The position numbers were made by a program, and so were the translations under genes. A stretch of DNA of 6,408 nucleotides, from assembly GCA_900543455.1 (NCBI GenBank), contig UQRR01000108.1:1-6408 (forward strand), in the 5' to 3' direction. Source of the stretch: an uncultured Dialister sp. (GTDB taxonomy: Bacteria > Bacillota > Negativicutes > Veillonellales > Dialisteraceae). The notes beneath the pieces are model-generated. The model worked only from the letters and a program-made list of their open reading frames with translations, searched no databases and was not told the origin of the DNA. This document shows, piece by piece, positions 1-6,196 of the stretch (position 1 is its first letter; each line of letters starts with the position of its first letter).

Positions 1-20
1 TTACTACCTGGAGTGAAAAA

Positions 21-75
21 GGACACAAAAGAAGGAGCTGTGAAGAAATGAATCCTCATTTCTTCACAGCTCCTT
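21..75 (-). terminator. murB rho-independent terminator, probably bidirectional
   Basis: A perfect 19-bp stem pairs 32-50 with 57-75 around a 6-nt loop (51-56). On the minus strand it begins directly after the murB stop codon (76-78) and is followed by CTTCTTTTG, a T-tract broken by one C. On the plus strand the same stem is followed by TTTT at 74-77, so it could also stop a transcript arriving from the left. No gene can be recognised in 1-30. The stem is seen directly; terminator function is inferred from its position and T-tract. Confidence 0.88.
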
Positions 76-984
76 TTACTCTTCCCCTACGATCTGGACT
101 TCGGTATGCAGGTCCACACCATAGGCTTCTTTGACCTTCTGCTGCACCTGATGGATGAGAGAGAGCATATCTTCGCAGGAGGCACGGCCATTATTGATGA
201 GGAAACCGGCGTGTTTCTCGCTGACCTGTGCATCGCCCACAGAAAATCCTTTGAGCCCCAGCTCTTCGAGCATCTGTCCGACAAAATGACCATCGGGACG
301 CTTGAAGGTGGATCCGGCGCTTCGTTTTTCAAGGGGCTGCTTCGTAGCTCTTCTCTGGTTGAGATCCTTCATCAGCGATTCGATGTCCTTTTGATTCCCC
401 GGCTTTAATGAAAGGGTGATATCGAGGATGACTTCCCCGTTCTGCATGAAGGGACTGTGGCGATACCCATAGCCCATATCCTTGATGGAGTGGACAATGA
501 TATCCCCCTTCGCATCACAGGTGGTGGCGGAAACGATAATCTTCGCCATTTCTCCGCCATACGCCCCTGCATTCATATAAGCAGCTCCGCCGATACTGCC
601 GGGAATGCCGCTGGCAAATTCCATTCCGGAGAGACCATACTCCAGAGCTTTTCTGGCAGCAGCTGCCGTGGGTACTCCGCTCGCGACCGTCAGAAGATTT
701 CCTTTCCTTTCCATGCGGTGCAGACGGCCTGTGAATACCACCGCCCCGCGGATACCTTTATCTCGGACGAGCAGATTCGCCCCGCCGCCCAGCACGAAAA
801 GCGGCACCTCATGCTTGTGTGCGAGCTTTGTGATGAGGCACACTTCTTCTGTCGTTTCCGGCATCAGAAAACAATCTGCCGGCCCGCCAATGCCAAAGGT
901 GGTATGACGCTTCATGGGTTCATTTGTCTTTATCTGATTCTCTCTTAAAATGCTAGAGAAAATGCTTGCATAGTCGTTATTCAT
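76..984 (-). CDS. murB: UDP-N-acetylenolpyruvoylglucosamine reductase (MurB, type II)
   Basis: MurB is the cytoplasmic FAD enzyme that uses NADPH to reduce UDP-GlcNAc-enolpyruvate to UDP-MurNAc, the second committed step of peptidoglycan precursor synthesis. The protein has 302 residues. The FAD-binding half shows HTTFGIGGPAD (27-37), LGGGANLLV (65-73) and ASGIPGSIGGAAYMNAGAYG (124-143). The MurB C-terminal domain covers about 195-300. Expected catalytic residues are present: Arg175 in YRHS, Ser225 in AGSTFKRP (the proton donor) and Glu295 in HTEVQIVG. The length and the direct run from YRHSPF into the C-terminal domain fit the short type II (S. aureus-like) class rather than the 342-residue E. 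coli type. The ATG at 982-984 has AAGGA (992-996) 7 nt upstream. The gene has its own promoter and terminator, so it looks monocistronic and unrelated to ribose use. Confidence 0.97.
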   Translation of the reverse strand: MNNDYASIFSSILRENQIKTNEPMKRHTTFGIGGPADCFLMPETTEEVCLITKLAHKHEVPLFVLGGGANLLVRDKGIRGAVVFTGRLHRMERKGNLLTVASGVPTAAAARKALEYGLSGMEFASGIPGSIGGAAYMNAGAYGGEMAKIIVSATTCDAKGDIIVHSIKDMGYGYRHSPFMQNGEVILDITLSLKPGNQKDIESLMKDLNQRRATKQPLEKRSAGSTFKRPDGHFVGQMLEELGLKGFSVGDAQVSEKHAGFLINNGRASCEDMLSLIHQVQQKVKEAYGVDLHTEVQIVGEE

Positions 985-1020
985 ATCCGATTCCTTACCT
1001 TATAAATTCATATCTTATTT

Positions 1021-1049
1021 ATTATAAGGATGAGCAGGGATGGCGTCAA
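1021..1049 (-). promoter_or_regulatory. Sigma-70-type promoter of murB
   Basis: Read on the minus strand, TTGACG (1044-1049) and TATAAT (1021-1026) are separated by exactly 17 bp. That is a perfect -10 and five of six consensus -35 bases. Transcription should start near 1013-1015, giving a leader of about 30 nt with AAGGA at 992-996. The promoter lies between murB and the heptamer array, whose edge is about 20 bp upstream of the -35 box. Boxes and spacing are seen directly; activity is inferred. Confidence 0.85.
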
Positions 1050-1070
1050 TGGGAAAATAGGACCCTTGAG

Positions 1071-1206
1071 TGACTGGAGACTGGTGACTGGTGACTAGTG
1101 ACTAGTGACTAGTGACTAGTGTCTAGGGATTAGTGGCTAGGGATTAGTGGCTAGTGTCTAGGGATTAGTGGCTAGGGATTAGGGGGCTCAAGTGACTCGT
1201 GACTTG
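1071..1206. repeat. 7-bp tandem repeat array, consensus TGACTAG with GGATTAG/TGGCTAG variants
   Basis: Sixteen consecutive heptamers run from 1071 to 1182 without a phase slip. The first seven are TGACTGG/TGACTAG types (one is AGACTGG), from 1071 to 1119. The rest are TGTCTAG, GGATTAG and TGGCTAG from 1120. The 28 bases at 1120-1147 are repeated exactly at 1155-1182, a 35-bp higher-order period. Two further units (TGACTCG, TGACTTG) lie at 1193-1206 after a 3-bp phase shift. CTAG occurs nine times in 112 bp. The repeat puts stop codons in all six frames, so it is not coding. Function is unknown. A related array lies at 6197-6231. Confidence 0.9.
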
Positions 1207-1331
1207 AATCCTTCTTTCGGGCATCGCCCATATATTCGAGGCGAAGCCGCCACCATCATTCCTCATTCAAGTAGAGCTTTCAACTGCAATCAAGGGGCAG
1301 CACGCCCTATGGGTCTCCCCTTTCTCCCATT
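1207..1331. other. Intergenic palindrome-rich segment, right part of the composite repeat
   Basis: No gene is visible here. Seen in order: GGGCATCGCCC (1219-1229, 4-bp stem and 3-nt loop), a short GGCG/CGCC inverted repeat (1240-1251), then ACCATCA and TTCCTCA (1252-1265), which match the register of the right-hand heptamers of the second copy near 6297. Further on, AAGGGG (1292-1297) can pair with CCCCTT (1317-1322), enclosing CCC-TAT-GGG (1305-1313). Order and motifs correspond to 6232-6336, so I treat 1071-1265 as one copy of the same composite element. Whether 1266-1331 belongs to it is unclear. Confidence 0.6.
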
Positions 1332-1360
1332 AAAAAACCGCAGCCGAAGCTGCGGTTTTT
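1332..1360 (-). terminator. rbs operon rho-independent terminator
   Basis: CCGCAGC (1338-1344) and GCTGCGG (1349-1355) form a 7-bp GC-rich stem. On the minus strand the loop reads TTCG, a stabilising tetraloop, and a run of six T follows (complement of 1332-1337). It sits 24 bp downstream of the rbsB stop codon. The flanking A and T tracts make it symmetrical, so it could also work on the plus strand. Confidence 0.95.
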
Positions 1361-1384
1361 ATTCAGGTTGTCAGATGAAATGAA

Positions 1385-2305
1385 TTATTTCTTTTCGATC
1401 AGTTTCAGATCGACAGCGATATTCTTTTCGACGTTTTCGCCCTTAGCGAGCTTCAGAGCAGCATCGACGCCAATTTCACCCATCTTGTCTGGCTGCTGCG
1501 CGATGGTAGCTGCCATGGTGCCGTCTTTGACTGCTTTCACGCCGTCATCAGTGCCGTCGAAGCCGATGATGAAGATCTGCTTGTTGGCAGCTTTGGCAGC
1601 GGAGATAGCGCCGAGAGCCATTTCATCATTCTGTGCGAAGATGGCTTTGACATCCGGGTTTGCCTGGAGGATATTTTCAGAAACGGTCAGGCCCTGGCTG
1701 CGGTCGAAGTTTGCACTCTGCTTTGCGAGGACTTTCAGTTTCTTGTCAGCGATGTTATGGAAGCCCTGGCCGCGTTCACGGGAAGCGGATGCGCCCGGGA
1801 TACCTTCGAGTTCAGCGACCGGAGTGCCTTCGCCGAGTTTGGAAACGATGTATTCTGCTGCCATTTCACCGCCCTTGATGTTGTTGGAAGCGATGTGTAC
1901 AGCGACTTCGCCCTTGTCAGAAGCACGGTCGATGGTGATGACCGGGATCTTGGCTTTGTTTGCTGCGAGGACAGAGTTGGATACTGCTGCGGAGTCTACC
2001 GGATTCACGATGAGGACGCTGATGTTGCCCTGAAGCAGGTCAGCGATATCATTGGACTGTTTGGCCGGATCATTCTGTGCATCGACGATCTTGACATTCA
2101 CGCCAGCCTTTTCAGCAGCTGCTTTGACGCTGTTTGCCATGGTGACGAAGAATGGGTTGTTCTGCGTGGAGACAGAGAAACCGATGGTGACTTTCTTCGC
2201 GCCGGAAGCAGCAGAAGAGTCGGCTTTCTTATCAGAGCCGCCACAACCAGCAGCAGAGATGAGTGCTGCGCCAATGAGAGCTGTTAATGCGATTTTCTTA
2301 AACAA
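1385..2305 (-). CDS. rbsB: D-ribose ABC transporter substrate-binding lipoprotein RbsB
   Basis: This is the extracytoplasmic ribose receptor that delivers ribose to RbsC/RbsA. The protein has 306 residues, with a signal peptide (MFKK, then a hydrophobic stretch to 19) and a lipobox-like AAGC ending at Cys21, followed by a Ser/Ala/Lys-rich linker (22-38). The rest is a periplasmic-binding-protein type 1 fold. Residues that contact ribose in E. coli RbsB appear conserved: Ser46, Asn50, Phe52 and Phe53 in VSTQNNPFF, Asp126-Arg127 in ITIDRA, Arg176/178 in SASRERGQGF, Phe200 in ANFDR, Asn226 in AQNDEMALGA, Asp250 in GFDGT and Gln270 in IAQQPD. This strongly favours ribose over other sugars. The start is TTG (2303-2305), 8 nt from GGAGG; no in-frame ATG fits. 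It is the last gene of the operon, 13 bp after rbsC. Confidence 0.96.
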   Translation of the reverse strand: MFKKIALTALIGAALISAAGCGGSDKKADSSAASGAKKVTIGFSVSTQNNPFFVTMANSVKAAAEKAGVNVKIVDAQNDPAKQSNDIADLLQGNISVLIVNPVDSAAVSNSVLAANKAKIPVITIDRASDKGEVAVHIASNNIKGGEMAAEYIVSKLGEGTPVAELEGIPGASASRERGQGFHNIADKKLKVLAKQSANFDRSQGLTVSENILQANPDVKAIFAQNDEMALGAISAAKAANKQIFIIGFDGTDDGVKAVKDGTMAATIAQQPDKMGEIGVDAALKLAKGENVEKNIAVDLKLIEKK

Positions 2306-2318
2306 AATGTTTTCCTCC
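2303..2318 (-). promoter_or_regulatory. Ribosome binding site that fixes a TTG start for rbsB
   Basis: On the minus strand GGAGG (2314-2318) follows the rbsC stop codon TAA (2319-2321) directly. An 8-nt spacer then leads to TTG at 2303-2305. The preceding in-frame codons are ATT, AAC and GAA, so no ATG or GTG is available. Starting at TTG gives MFKKIAL, a normal signal-peptide N terminus. The nearby ATG candidates are not in frame. The site is seen directly; use of TTG is inferred from spacing and the signal peptide. Confidence 0.88.
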
Positions 2319-3257
2319 TTAGTTCTTCTTGCGATCCATCAGGACGGCAAGCAAAATAACTACGCCTTTGACAACCTGCTGATAGAAGCTGGACACATTC
2401 AAAATGTTCAGACCATTATTCAAAGTACCGATGATGAGAGCACCGATGAGCGTGCCGGAAATACGGCCTTTGCCGCCTGCGAGCGAGGTACCGCCCAAGA
2501 CGACAGCTGCGATAGCATCCAGTTCATAGCCCATGCCGGCCGTCGGCTGCGCACTGTTCAGGCGAGCAGTCAGGATAGCGCCGGCGATAGCACAAAGGCA
2601 TCCAGTCAAAGCATACGCAAAAATCTTGATTCTGTCAATCTTAATCCCGGAAATATAGGAAACTTTTTCATTCCCGCCGACCGCATAGGTCTGACGGCCA
2701 AGCGGCGTCTTCTTCAGGATGAAGAAAAGAATCAGGAAGGCGATGAGCATCACGATGGCAGGGACGGGGACTTCCATGATGAAACCCTGGCCAAAGCCTG
2801 TGAAGAAAGGATCATCCGAAAGGCCGGAGATCGGATTGCCATTCGTATAGACGAGCGTCGCGCCGCGGTAGATGGTCATCGTGGCGAGCGTCGCGATGAA
2901 AGGAGCGACTTTTCCGTAGGAAATGATGACACCATTCACCGCGCCGAGCAGGATACCGATGAAAGCGGAGAAAAGGATCGCAAGCTCCGGATTCGTCCCT
3001 TTGGCGATCATGCTCGCCATGAGCGCAGAAGACAGCGCGAGGATCGAGCCGACGGAGAGGTCGATGCCTCCCGTCAGGATGACGAAGGTCATACCGAAGG
3101 CGATGAGCGCATTGATGGAGATCTGACGAGCCAGATTTTTCAGGTTCGACGGATCGATGAAGCTGTCATTCAAGGCCGCGATAACGATAAAGAGGACAAT
3201 GAGGCCAATGAGCGGCCCCATTTCTCTCACAAGATTTTTAACTTTTTCGGAATTCAT
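2319..3257 (-). CDS. rbsC: D-ribose ABC transporter permease RbsC
   Basis: RbsC is the membrane channel subunit of the ribose importer and belongs to the BPD_transp_2 family; two copies normally pair with RbsA. The protein has 312 residues, close to the 321 of E. coli RbsC. Hydrophobic segments lie at about 15-30, 46-62, 70-85, 92-114, 117-135, 164-181, 211-231, 246-261, 266-281 and 295-307. Family motifs seen are GMTFVILTGGIDLSVG (55-70), the cytoplasmic loop RQTYAVGGNEKVSYISGI (188-205), which should contact the ATPase, and AAVVLGGTSLAGGKGRISGT (250-269). ATG (3255-3257) has GGAGG (3267-3271) 9 nt upstream, inside the last codons of rbsA. Only 2 bp separate it from the rbsA stop, which suggests translational coupling. 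Confidence 0.97.
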   Translation of the reverse strand: MNSEKVKNLVREMGPLIGLIVLFIVIAALNDSFIDPSNLKNLARQISINALIAFGMTFVILTGGIDLSVGSILALSSALMASMIAKGTNPELAILFSAFIGILLGAVNGVIISYGKVAPFIATLATMTIYRGATLVYTNGNPISGLSDDPFFTGFGQGFIMEVPVPAIVMLIAFLILFFILKKTPLGRQTYAVGGNEKVSYISGIKIDRIKIFAYALTGCLCAIAGAILTARLNSAQPTAGMGYELDAIAAVVLGGTSLAGGKGRISGTLIGALIIGTLNNGLNILNVSSFYQQVVKGVVILLAVLMDRKKN

Positions 3258-3259
3258 GC

Positions 3260-4741
3260 TTACTCTCCTCCGGTAGCCAATGTCATAATACGTGTCTGTG
3301 TCGCATCTTTATGATCGATGATGCCAGCCAGATGTCCTTCGTGGATGACCATGATACGGTCGCTCATGCCGATGACTTCCGGCAGTTCAGAAGAAACCAT
3401 GATGATGGATACGCCTTGGGCGGTCAGTTCATTCATCAGGTCATAGATATCCTTTTTCGCACCGATATCGATGCCGCGGGTCGGTTCATCCAGAATGAGC
3501 AGCTTCGGATGCATGCCCACCCACTTCGCGATGACGACCTTCTGCTGGTTGCCGCCGGAAAGCGCGCTCGCCGGAAGCTCGATGGTCTGCGTCTTGACGC
3601 CGAGCTTGTGCGATAATGTATCTGCGAAGCCAAATTCTTCCTTGTCATTGATGACGCCGCTCTTGGCGAGGGCATTCACACTGGGGAGTGCGATATTTTT
3701 CTTGATCGAAAAATCCAGAATGAGCCCTTCTGTCTTACGGTTCTCTGTAATGAAGCCGAAGCCGAGCTTGATGGCATCGAGCGGCTTTTTGATCTTGATC
3801 TCCTTGCCGGAGAGGTAGAGCCTGCCTTCCTTGTGCGGATCCACGCCGAAGATCGCTCTCATAATTTCCGTGCGGCCAGCGCCCATGAGACCGGCTACGC
3901 CCAGGATCTCTCCTTTTCTGACAGAGAAGGAGATGTGCTCGAAGACGCCCGGCTGCGAGAAATCTTCGACCTTGAATACTTCATCACCGGGTACATTCGT
4001 ACGCGCCGGATAGTACTCGCTCATCACGCGGCCGACCATATCGCCGACGATCTGGTCCATATTCGTTTCTTCTGTCGGGCGGCTGCTGATGGTCTGCCCG
4101 TCACGCATGACAGTGATGGTATCACAGTTATTGAATACCTCTTCCATACGATGAGAAATATAGATGATGGAGACACCCTTCGCTTTCAGCTTTCTCATGA
4201 CTTCGAAAAGGCTGTCAGTCTCACGCTCCGTCAAAGCGGCCGTCGGTTCATCCATGATGACCGTCTTCGCATCGAGCATCAGGTTTCGTGTGATTTCTGT
4301 CATCTGCTGCTGTCCGACAGAGCATTCCCCTGCGATTTCATCGAGCGGCAGCGTGATGCCCATTTCCTGACACTTTTCTTCTGCCATCTGCCGCATCTTT
4401 TTGAAATCAATGAAGCCAAAAGCCGTTTTCGGCTGATTCATCAGGAAAAGATTCTCCAGAATAGACAGATTCGGCCAGATATTCAGCTCCTGATGAATGA
4501 AAGCGATCCCGTGCTCTTCCGCATCTTTATTATTGCGGAAAGTCACTTCCTTGCCATCCACCAGAATGGTGCCCGCATCCGCTTTATGGATGCCCGTCAA
4601 AATATTCATTAATGTGGATTTGCCTGCGCCATTCTCCCCCATCAGTGCGTGGACTTCGCCAGGACGGATGTGGAGATTCACCCCGCCTAAGACCTTATTT
4701 GTCCCGAAGGCTTTGCAAATCCCGATCATATTGATATCCAT
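3260..4741 (-). CDS. rbsA: D-ribose ABC transporter ATP-binding protein RbsA (two fused ATPase domains)
   Basis: RbsA is the cytoplasmic ATPase that powers ribose import through RbsC. Its 493 residues form two ABC domains. Domain 1: Walker A GENGAGKST (35-43), signature-like SVGQQQ (141-146), Walker B VIMDEPT (161-167), H-loop His197. Domain 2: GLMGAGRTE (284-292), where Arg290 replaces the usual Walker A lysine, a good signature LSGGNQQK (394-401), Walker B LLILDEPT (415-422), and MVSSE (448-452) with Ser in place of the H-loop histidine. This asymmetry, with one degenerate site, is normal for the RbsA/MglA/AraG family and is not a mutation. The residues match RbsA well, but sequence alone separates RbsA from other monosaccharide ATPases less clearly than operon context does. 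ATG at 4739-4741 follows AGAGGGG (4748-4754), 12 bp after rbsD. Confidence 0.96.
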   Translation of the reverse strand: MDINMIGICKAFGTNKVLGGVNLHIRPGEVHALMGENGAGKSTLMNILTGIHKADAGTILVDGKEVTFRNNKDAEEHGIAFIHQELNIWPNLSILENLFLMNQPKTAFGFIDFKKMRQMAEEKCQEMGITLPLDEIAGECSVGQQQMTEITRNLMLDAKTVIMDEPTAALTERETDSLFEVMRKLKAKGVSIIYISHRMEEVFNNCDTITVMRDGQTISSRPTEETNMDQIVGDMVGRVMSEYYPARTNVPGDEVFKVEDFSQPGVFEHISFSVRKGEILGVAGLMGAGRTEIMRAIFGVDPHKEGRLYLSGKEIKIKKPLDAIKLGFGFITENRKTEGLILDFSIKKNIALPSVNALAKSGVINDKEEFGFADTLSHKLGVKTQTIELPASALSGGNQQKVVIAKWVGMHPKLLILDEPTRGIDIGAKKDIYDLMNELTAQGVSIIMVSSELPEVIGMSDRIMVIHEGHLAGIIDHKDATQTRIMTLATGGE

Positions 4742-4753
4742 GTACTACCCCTC

Positions 4754-5158
4754 TTAGAAGATGACGCCGGACTCGAGAATGATATTCGAATACGGAGTGA
4801 TTTCGCCCGTGCGGATGACGGCTTTGCAGTCTTTTTCCCACGCCTTCAGCTCTTCATGGCTGTCCAGCATGACCCATTCCACCGTGTCCTGTGGGAACAC
4901 TTCGTGGAGCGCTTTCCACTGCTCCGGATTCTCCGTTTCCGTCTCCGGTGCGATATAGACCTTCTGGATCTCCATGTACTTCGCCATTTCCTTCACGACT
5001 TCGATGAATTTCGGCTCACCCAGGCGGAGTGCGAGGTCGATCTTCGGCGTACCGGATGGCACCGGAAGACCGCAGTCTCCGACACAGATCTTATCTGTGT
5101 GACCGAGGTCTGCTAAAACCTTGGCAATATTGCTGTTCAAAATCCCTATTTTCTGCAT
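4754..5158 (-). CDS. rbsD: D-ribose pyranase RbsD
   Basis: RbsD interconverts beta-ribopyranose and beta-ribofuranose (a mutarotation step), supplying the form that ribokinase uses. It is a small cytoplasmic protein that assembles into rings in characterised relatives. I start it at ATG 5156-5158, giving 134 residues. This places the catalytic histidine at position 20 in LGHTDKI, as in E. coli RbsD, with the conserved GDCGLPVP at 27-34 and the C-terminal RTGEITPYSNIILESGVIF. A further in-frame ATG at 5186-5188 would add MAQRSGGDAL, which has no counterpart in the family and a poorer ribosome site. The chosen start has GGAGG (5169-5173) 10 nt upstream, inside rbsK. The first 13 bp overlap the end of rbsK in another frame, so translation is probably coupled. 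Confidence 0.95.
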   Translation of the reverse strand: MQKIGILNSNIAKVLADLGHTDKICVGDCGLPVPSGTPKIDLALRLGEPKFIEVVKEMAKYMEIQKVYIAPETETENPEQWKALHEVFPQDTVEWVMLDSHEELKAWEKDCKAVIRTGEITPYSNIILESGVIF

Positions 5159-6036
5159 GAGAGCATCTCCTCCACTTCTTTGCGCCATGGCATACCACCC
5201 TGAGCACCGATTTTTCCGACAGACAGTGCCGCCGCCGCATTCGCAAAACGGATGGCTTCCTGGATGCCCATGCCTTCACAGCGCGCCGCCGCAAATGCCC
5301 CATTGAAGGTATCGCCTGCCCCCGTCGTATCGACGACCGGCACCGTGAAGCCGGCGACCTTGACGACCTTGCCCGCTTCGCCATAGACCACACCGTCTTT
5401 GCCGACAGTCATGATGACCTTGCCGGCTTCGGAAATCAGGATCTTATCCCGATCCATCCCGTCAAACATCAGTGCCGCTTCATGTTCATTCGGCGTGAGA
5501 TAGGTCACTTTCCTGACCCATTCCTTCGGGATATCTGTGTACGGTGCCGGATTCAGCATCACAGGAACGCCTGCCTCAAAACAGCGGTCAATGATATAGC
5601 CGATCGTATCCATCGGGATCTCATGCTGCAGCATGACGAGCGCCGAGGAAGAAATCACGTCCCAGTCCTTATCGATCATCTCGCGGCTGACCTTGTCATT
5701 CGCCCCTTTGATGACGATGATACTGTTATCCCCTTCCGCCAGCGTGATATGTGCCGTGCCTGTCGTGATGCCGGAGAGCGTCTCCACATAGTCTGTCTTC
5801 ACGCCGCTTCCTTCCAGCGCCTCTTTCATGAGCGTCCCATAGGCATCATCGCCCACACAGCCGATCATGTACACGGTAGCCCCCAAGCGCGATGCCGCGA
5901 CAGCCTGATTTGCACCCTTGCCGCCAGGAGAAACGATCAGGCGGTTGCCCATCACAGTCTCACCCGCCTGCGGCCTTCTGTCCGCCTCGACAGTGATATC
6001 CATATTACAGCTGCCTATTACAGAAATATGACCCAT
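5146..6036 (-). CDS. rbsK: Ribokinase RbsK
   Basis: Ribokinase phosphorylates D-ribose with ATP to ribose 5-phosphate in the cytoplasm. The protein has 296 residues and is a complete PfkB-family kinase. Visible features are Asn11 and Asp13 in GSCNMDI (substrate binding), GGKGANQA (38-45, first PfkB signature), Glu139 in QHEIP, NPAP (162-165), TPNEHEA (181-187) and the second PfkB signature DTTGAGDTFNGAF (236-248), with the catalytic base at Asp242 and the anion hole around GAG. It is the first gene of the operon. ATG is at 6034-6036; the best ribosome site, AAAGGA (6049-6054), is 12 nt away and weaker than those of the downstream genes. The stop (5146-5148) lies inside rbsD. Confidence 0.97.
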   Translation of the reverse strand: MGHISVIGSCNMDITVEADRRPQAGETVMGNRLIVSPGGKGANQAVAASRLGATVYMIGCVGDDAYGTLMKEALEGSGVKTDYVETLSGITTGTAHITLAEGDNSIIVIKGANDKVSREMIDKDWDVISSSALVMLQHEIPMDTIGYIIDRCFEAGVPVMLNPAPYTDIPKEWVRKVTYLTPNEHEAALMFDGMDRDKILISEAGKVIMTVGKDGVVYGEAGKVVKVAGFTVPVVDTTGAGDTFNGAFAAARCEGMGIQEAIRFANAAAALSVGKIGAQGGMPWRKEVEEMLSCRK

Positions 6037-6082
6037 AAGCTTCCATCTTCCTTTACTCTTGCAACCACTCTATCGAAATCGG

Positions 6083-6103
6083 GTATCCAATGAAAAAGTA
6101 TCC
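6083..6103. promoter_or_regulatory. Direct repeat in the rbs leader, possible regulator site
   Basis: GTATCC occurs at 6083-6088 and again at 6098-6103, a period of 15 bp, between the probable transcription start and the rbsK start codon. ACATAAC also occurs twice just beyond, at 6104-6110 and 6125-6131. The repeats are seen directly. That they bind a regulator is a weak inference. They are direct, not inverted, so they do not look like a LacI/RbsR-type operator, and I found no cre-like sequence. Confidence 0.25.
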
Positions 6104-6137
6104 ACATAACACTTTTCTCTTTTTACATAACCGTATT

Positions 6138-6166
6138 ATTCTAGCATAAAGCATTCCAAGAAAAAA
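6138..6166 (-). promoter_or_regulatory. Probable extended -10 promoter of the rbs operon
   Basis: On the minus strand TATGCTAGAAT carries an extended -10 element: TG, one base, then TAGAAT (6138-6143). Seventeen bp upstream (6161-6166) there is only TTTTTT, so the -35 is poor, though the T-rich stretch above may help. A second possibility is TTGGAA (6154-6159) with TAATAC (6133-6138), but its 15-bp spacing is short. Transcription would start near 6131, leaving a leader of about 95 nt. A weak -35 often goes with activator dependence; that is only an inference here. Confidence 0.6.
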
Positions 6167-6196
6167 GAGAGGGAAAAAAATTTTACAATATGTAAG

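Noticed and set aside
1071..1206. CRISPR array
   Set aside because: The units are 7 bp, contiguous and without unique spacers, and no cas gene is present.
1192..1383. A 63-codon plus-strand open frame across the murB-rbsB gap
   Set aside because: It runs from the repeat edge through palindromes and the rbs terminator, which is not expected of a real gene, and no ribosome site is evident.
2052..3314. A 420-codon open frame on the plus strand, antisense to rbsC and part of rbsB
   Set aside because: It is longer than rbsC itself, but its product is very rich in Asp, Arg, Glu and His with no fold or motif. It runs opposite genes with strong family matches and lacks a good ribosome site. It is a by-product of rbsC codon use.
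3833..4612. A 259-codon plus-strand open frame opposite rbsA
   Set aside because: Low-complexity mirror of rbsA, rich in His, Arg, Asp and Phe, with no recognisable domain. rbsA in the other strand is certain.
3260..4741. Loss of catalytic residues in the second ATPase domain of RbsA (Arg290 in Walker A, Ser at the H-loop)
   Set aside because: This degeneracy is typical of the whole RbsA/MglA/AraG family, so it is not a lesion or a novelty.
5159..5188. Longer rbsD start adding MAQRSGGDAL
   Set aside because: The shorter start aligns with known RbsD proteins, puts the catalytic His at position 20, and has a GGAGG site at 10 nt.
6037..6137. Riboswitch in the rbs leader
   Set aside because: At about 95 nt with no stable stems or known conserved core visible, and no terminator-antiterminator pair, I see no support.
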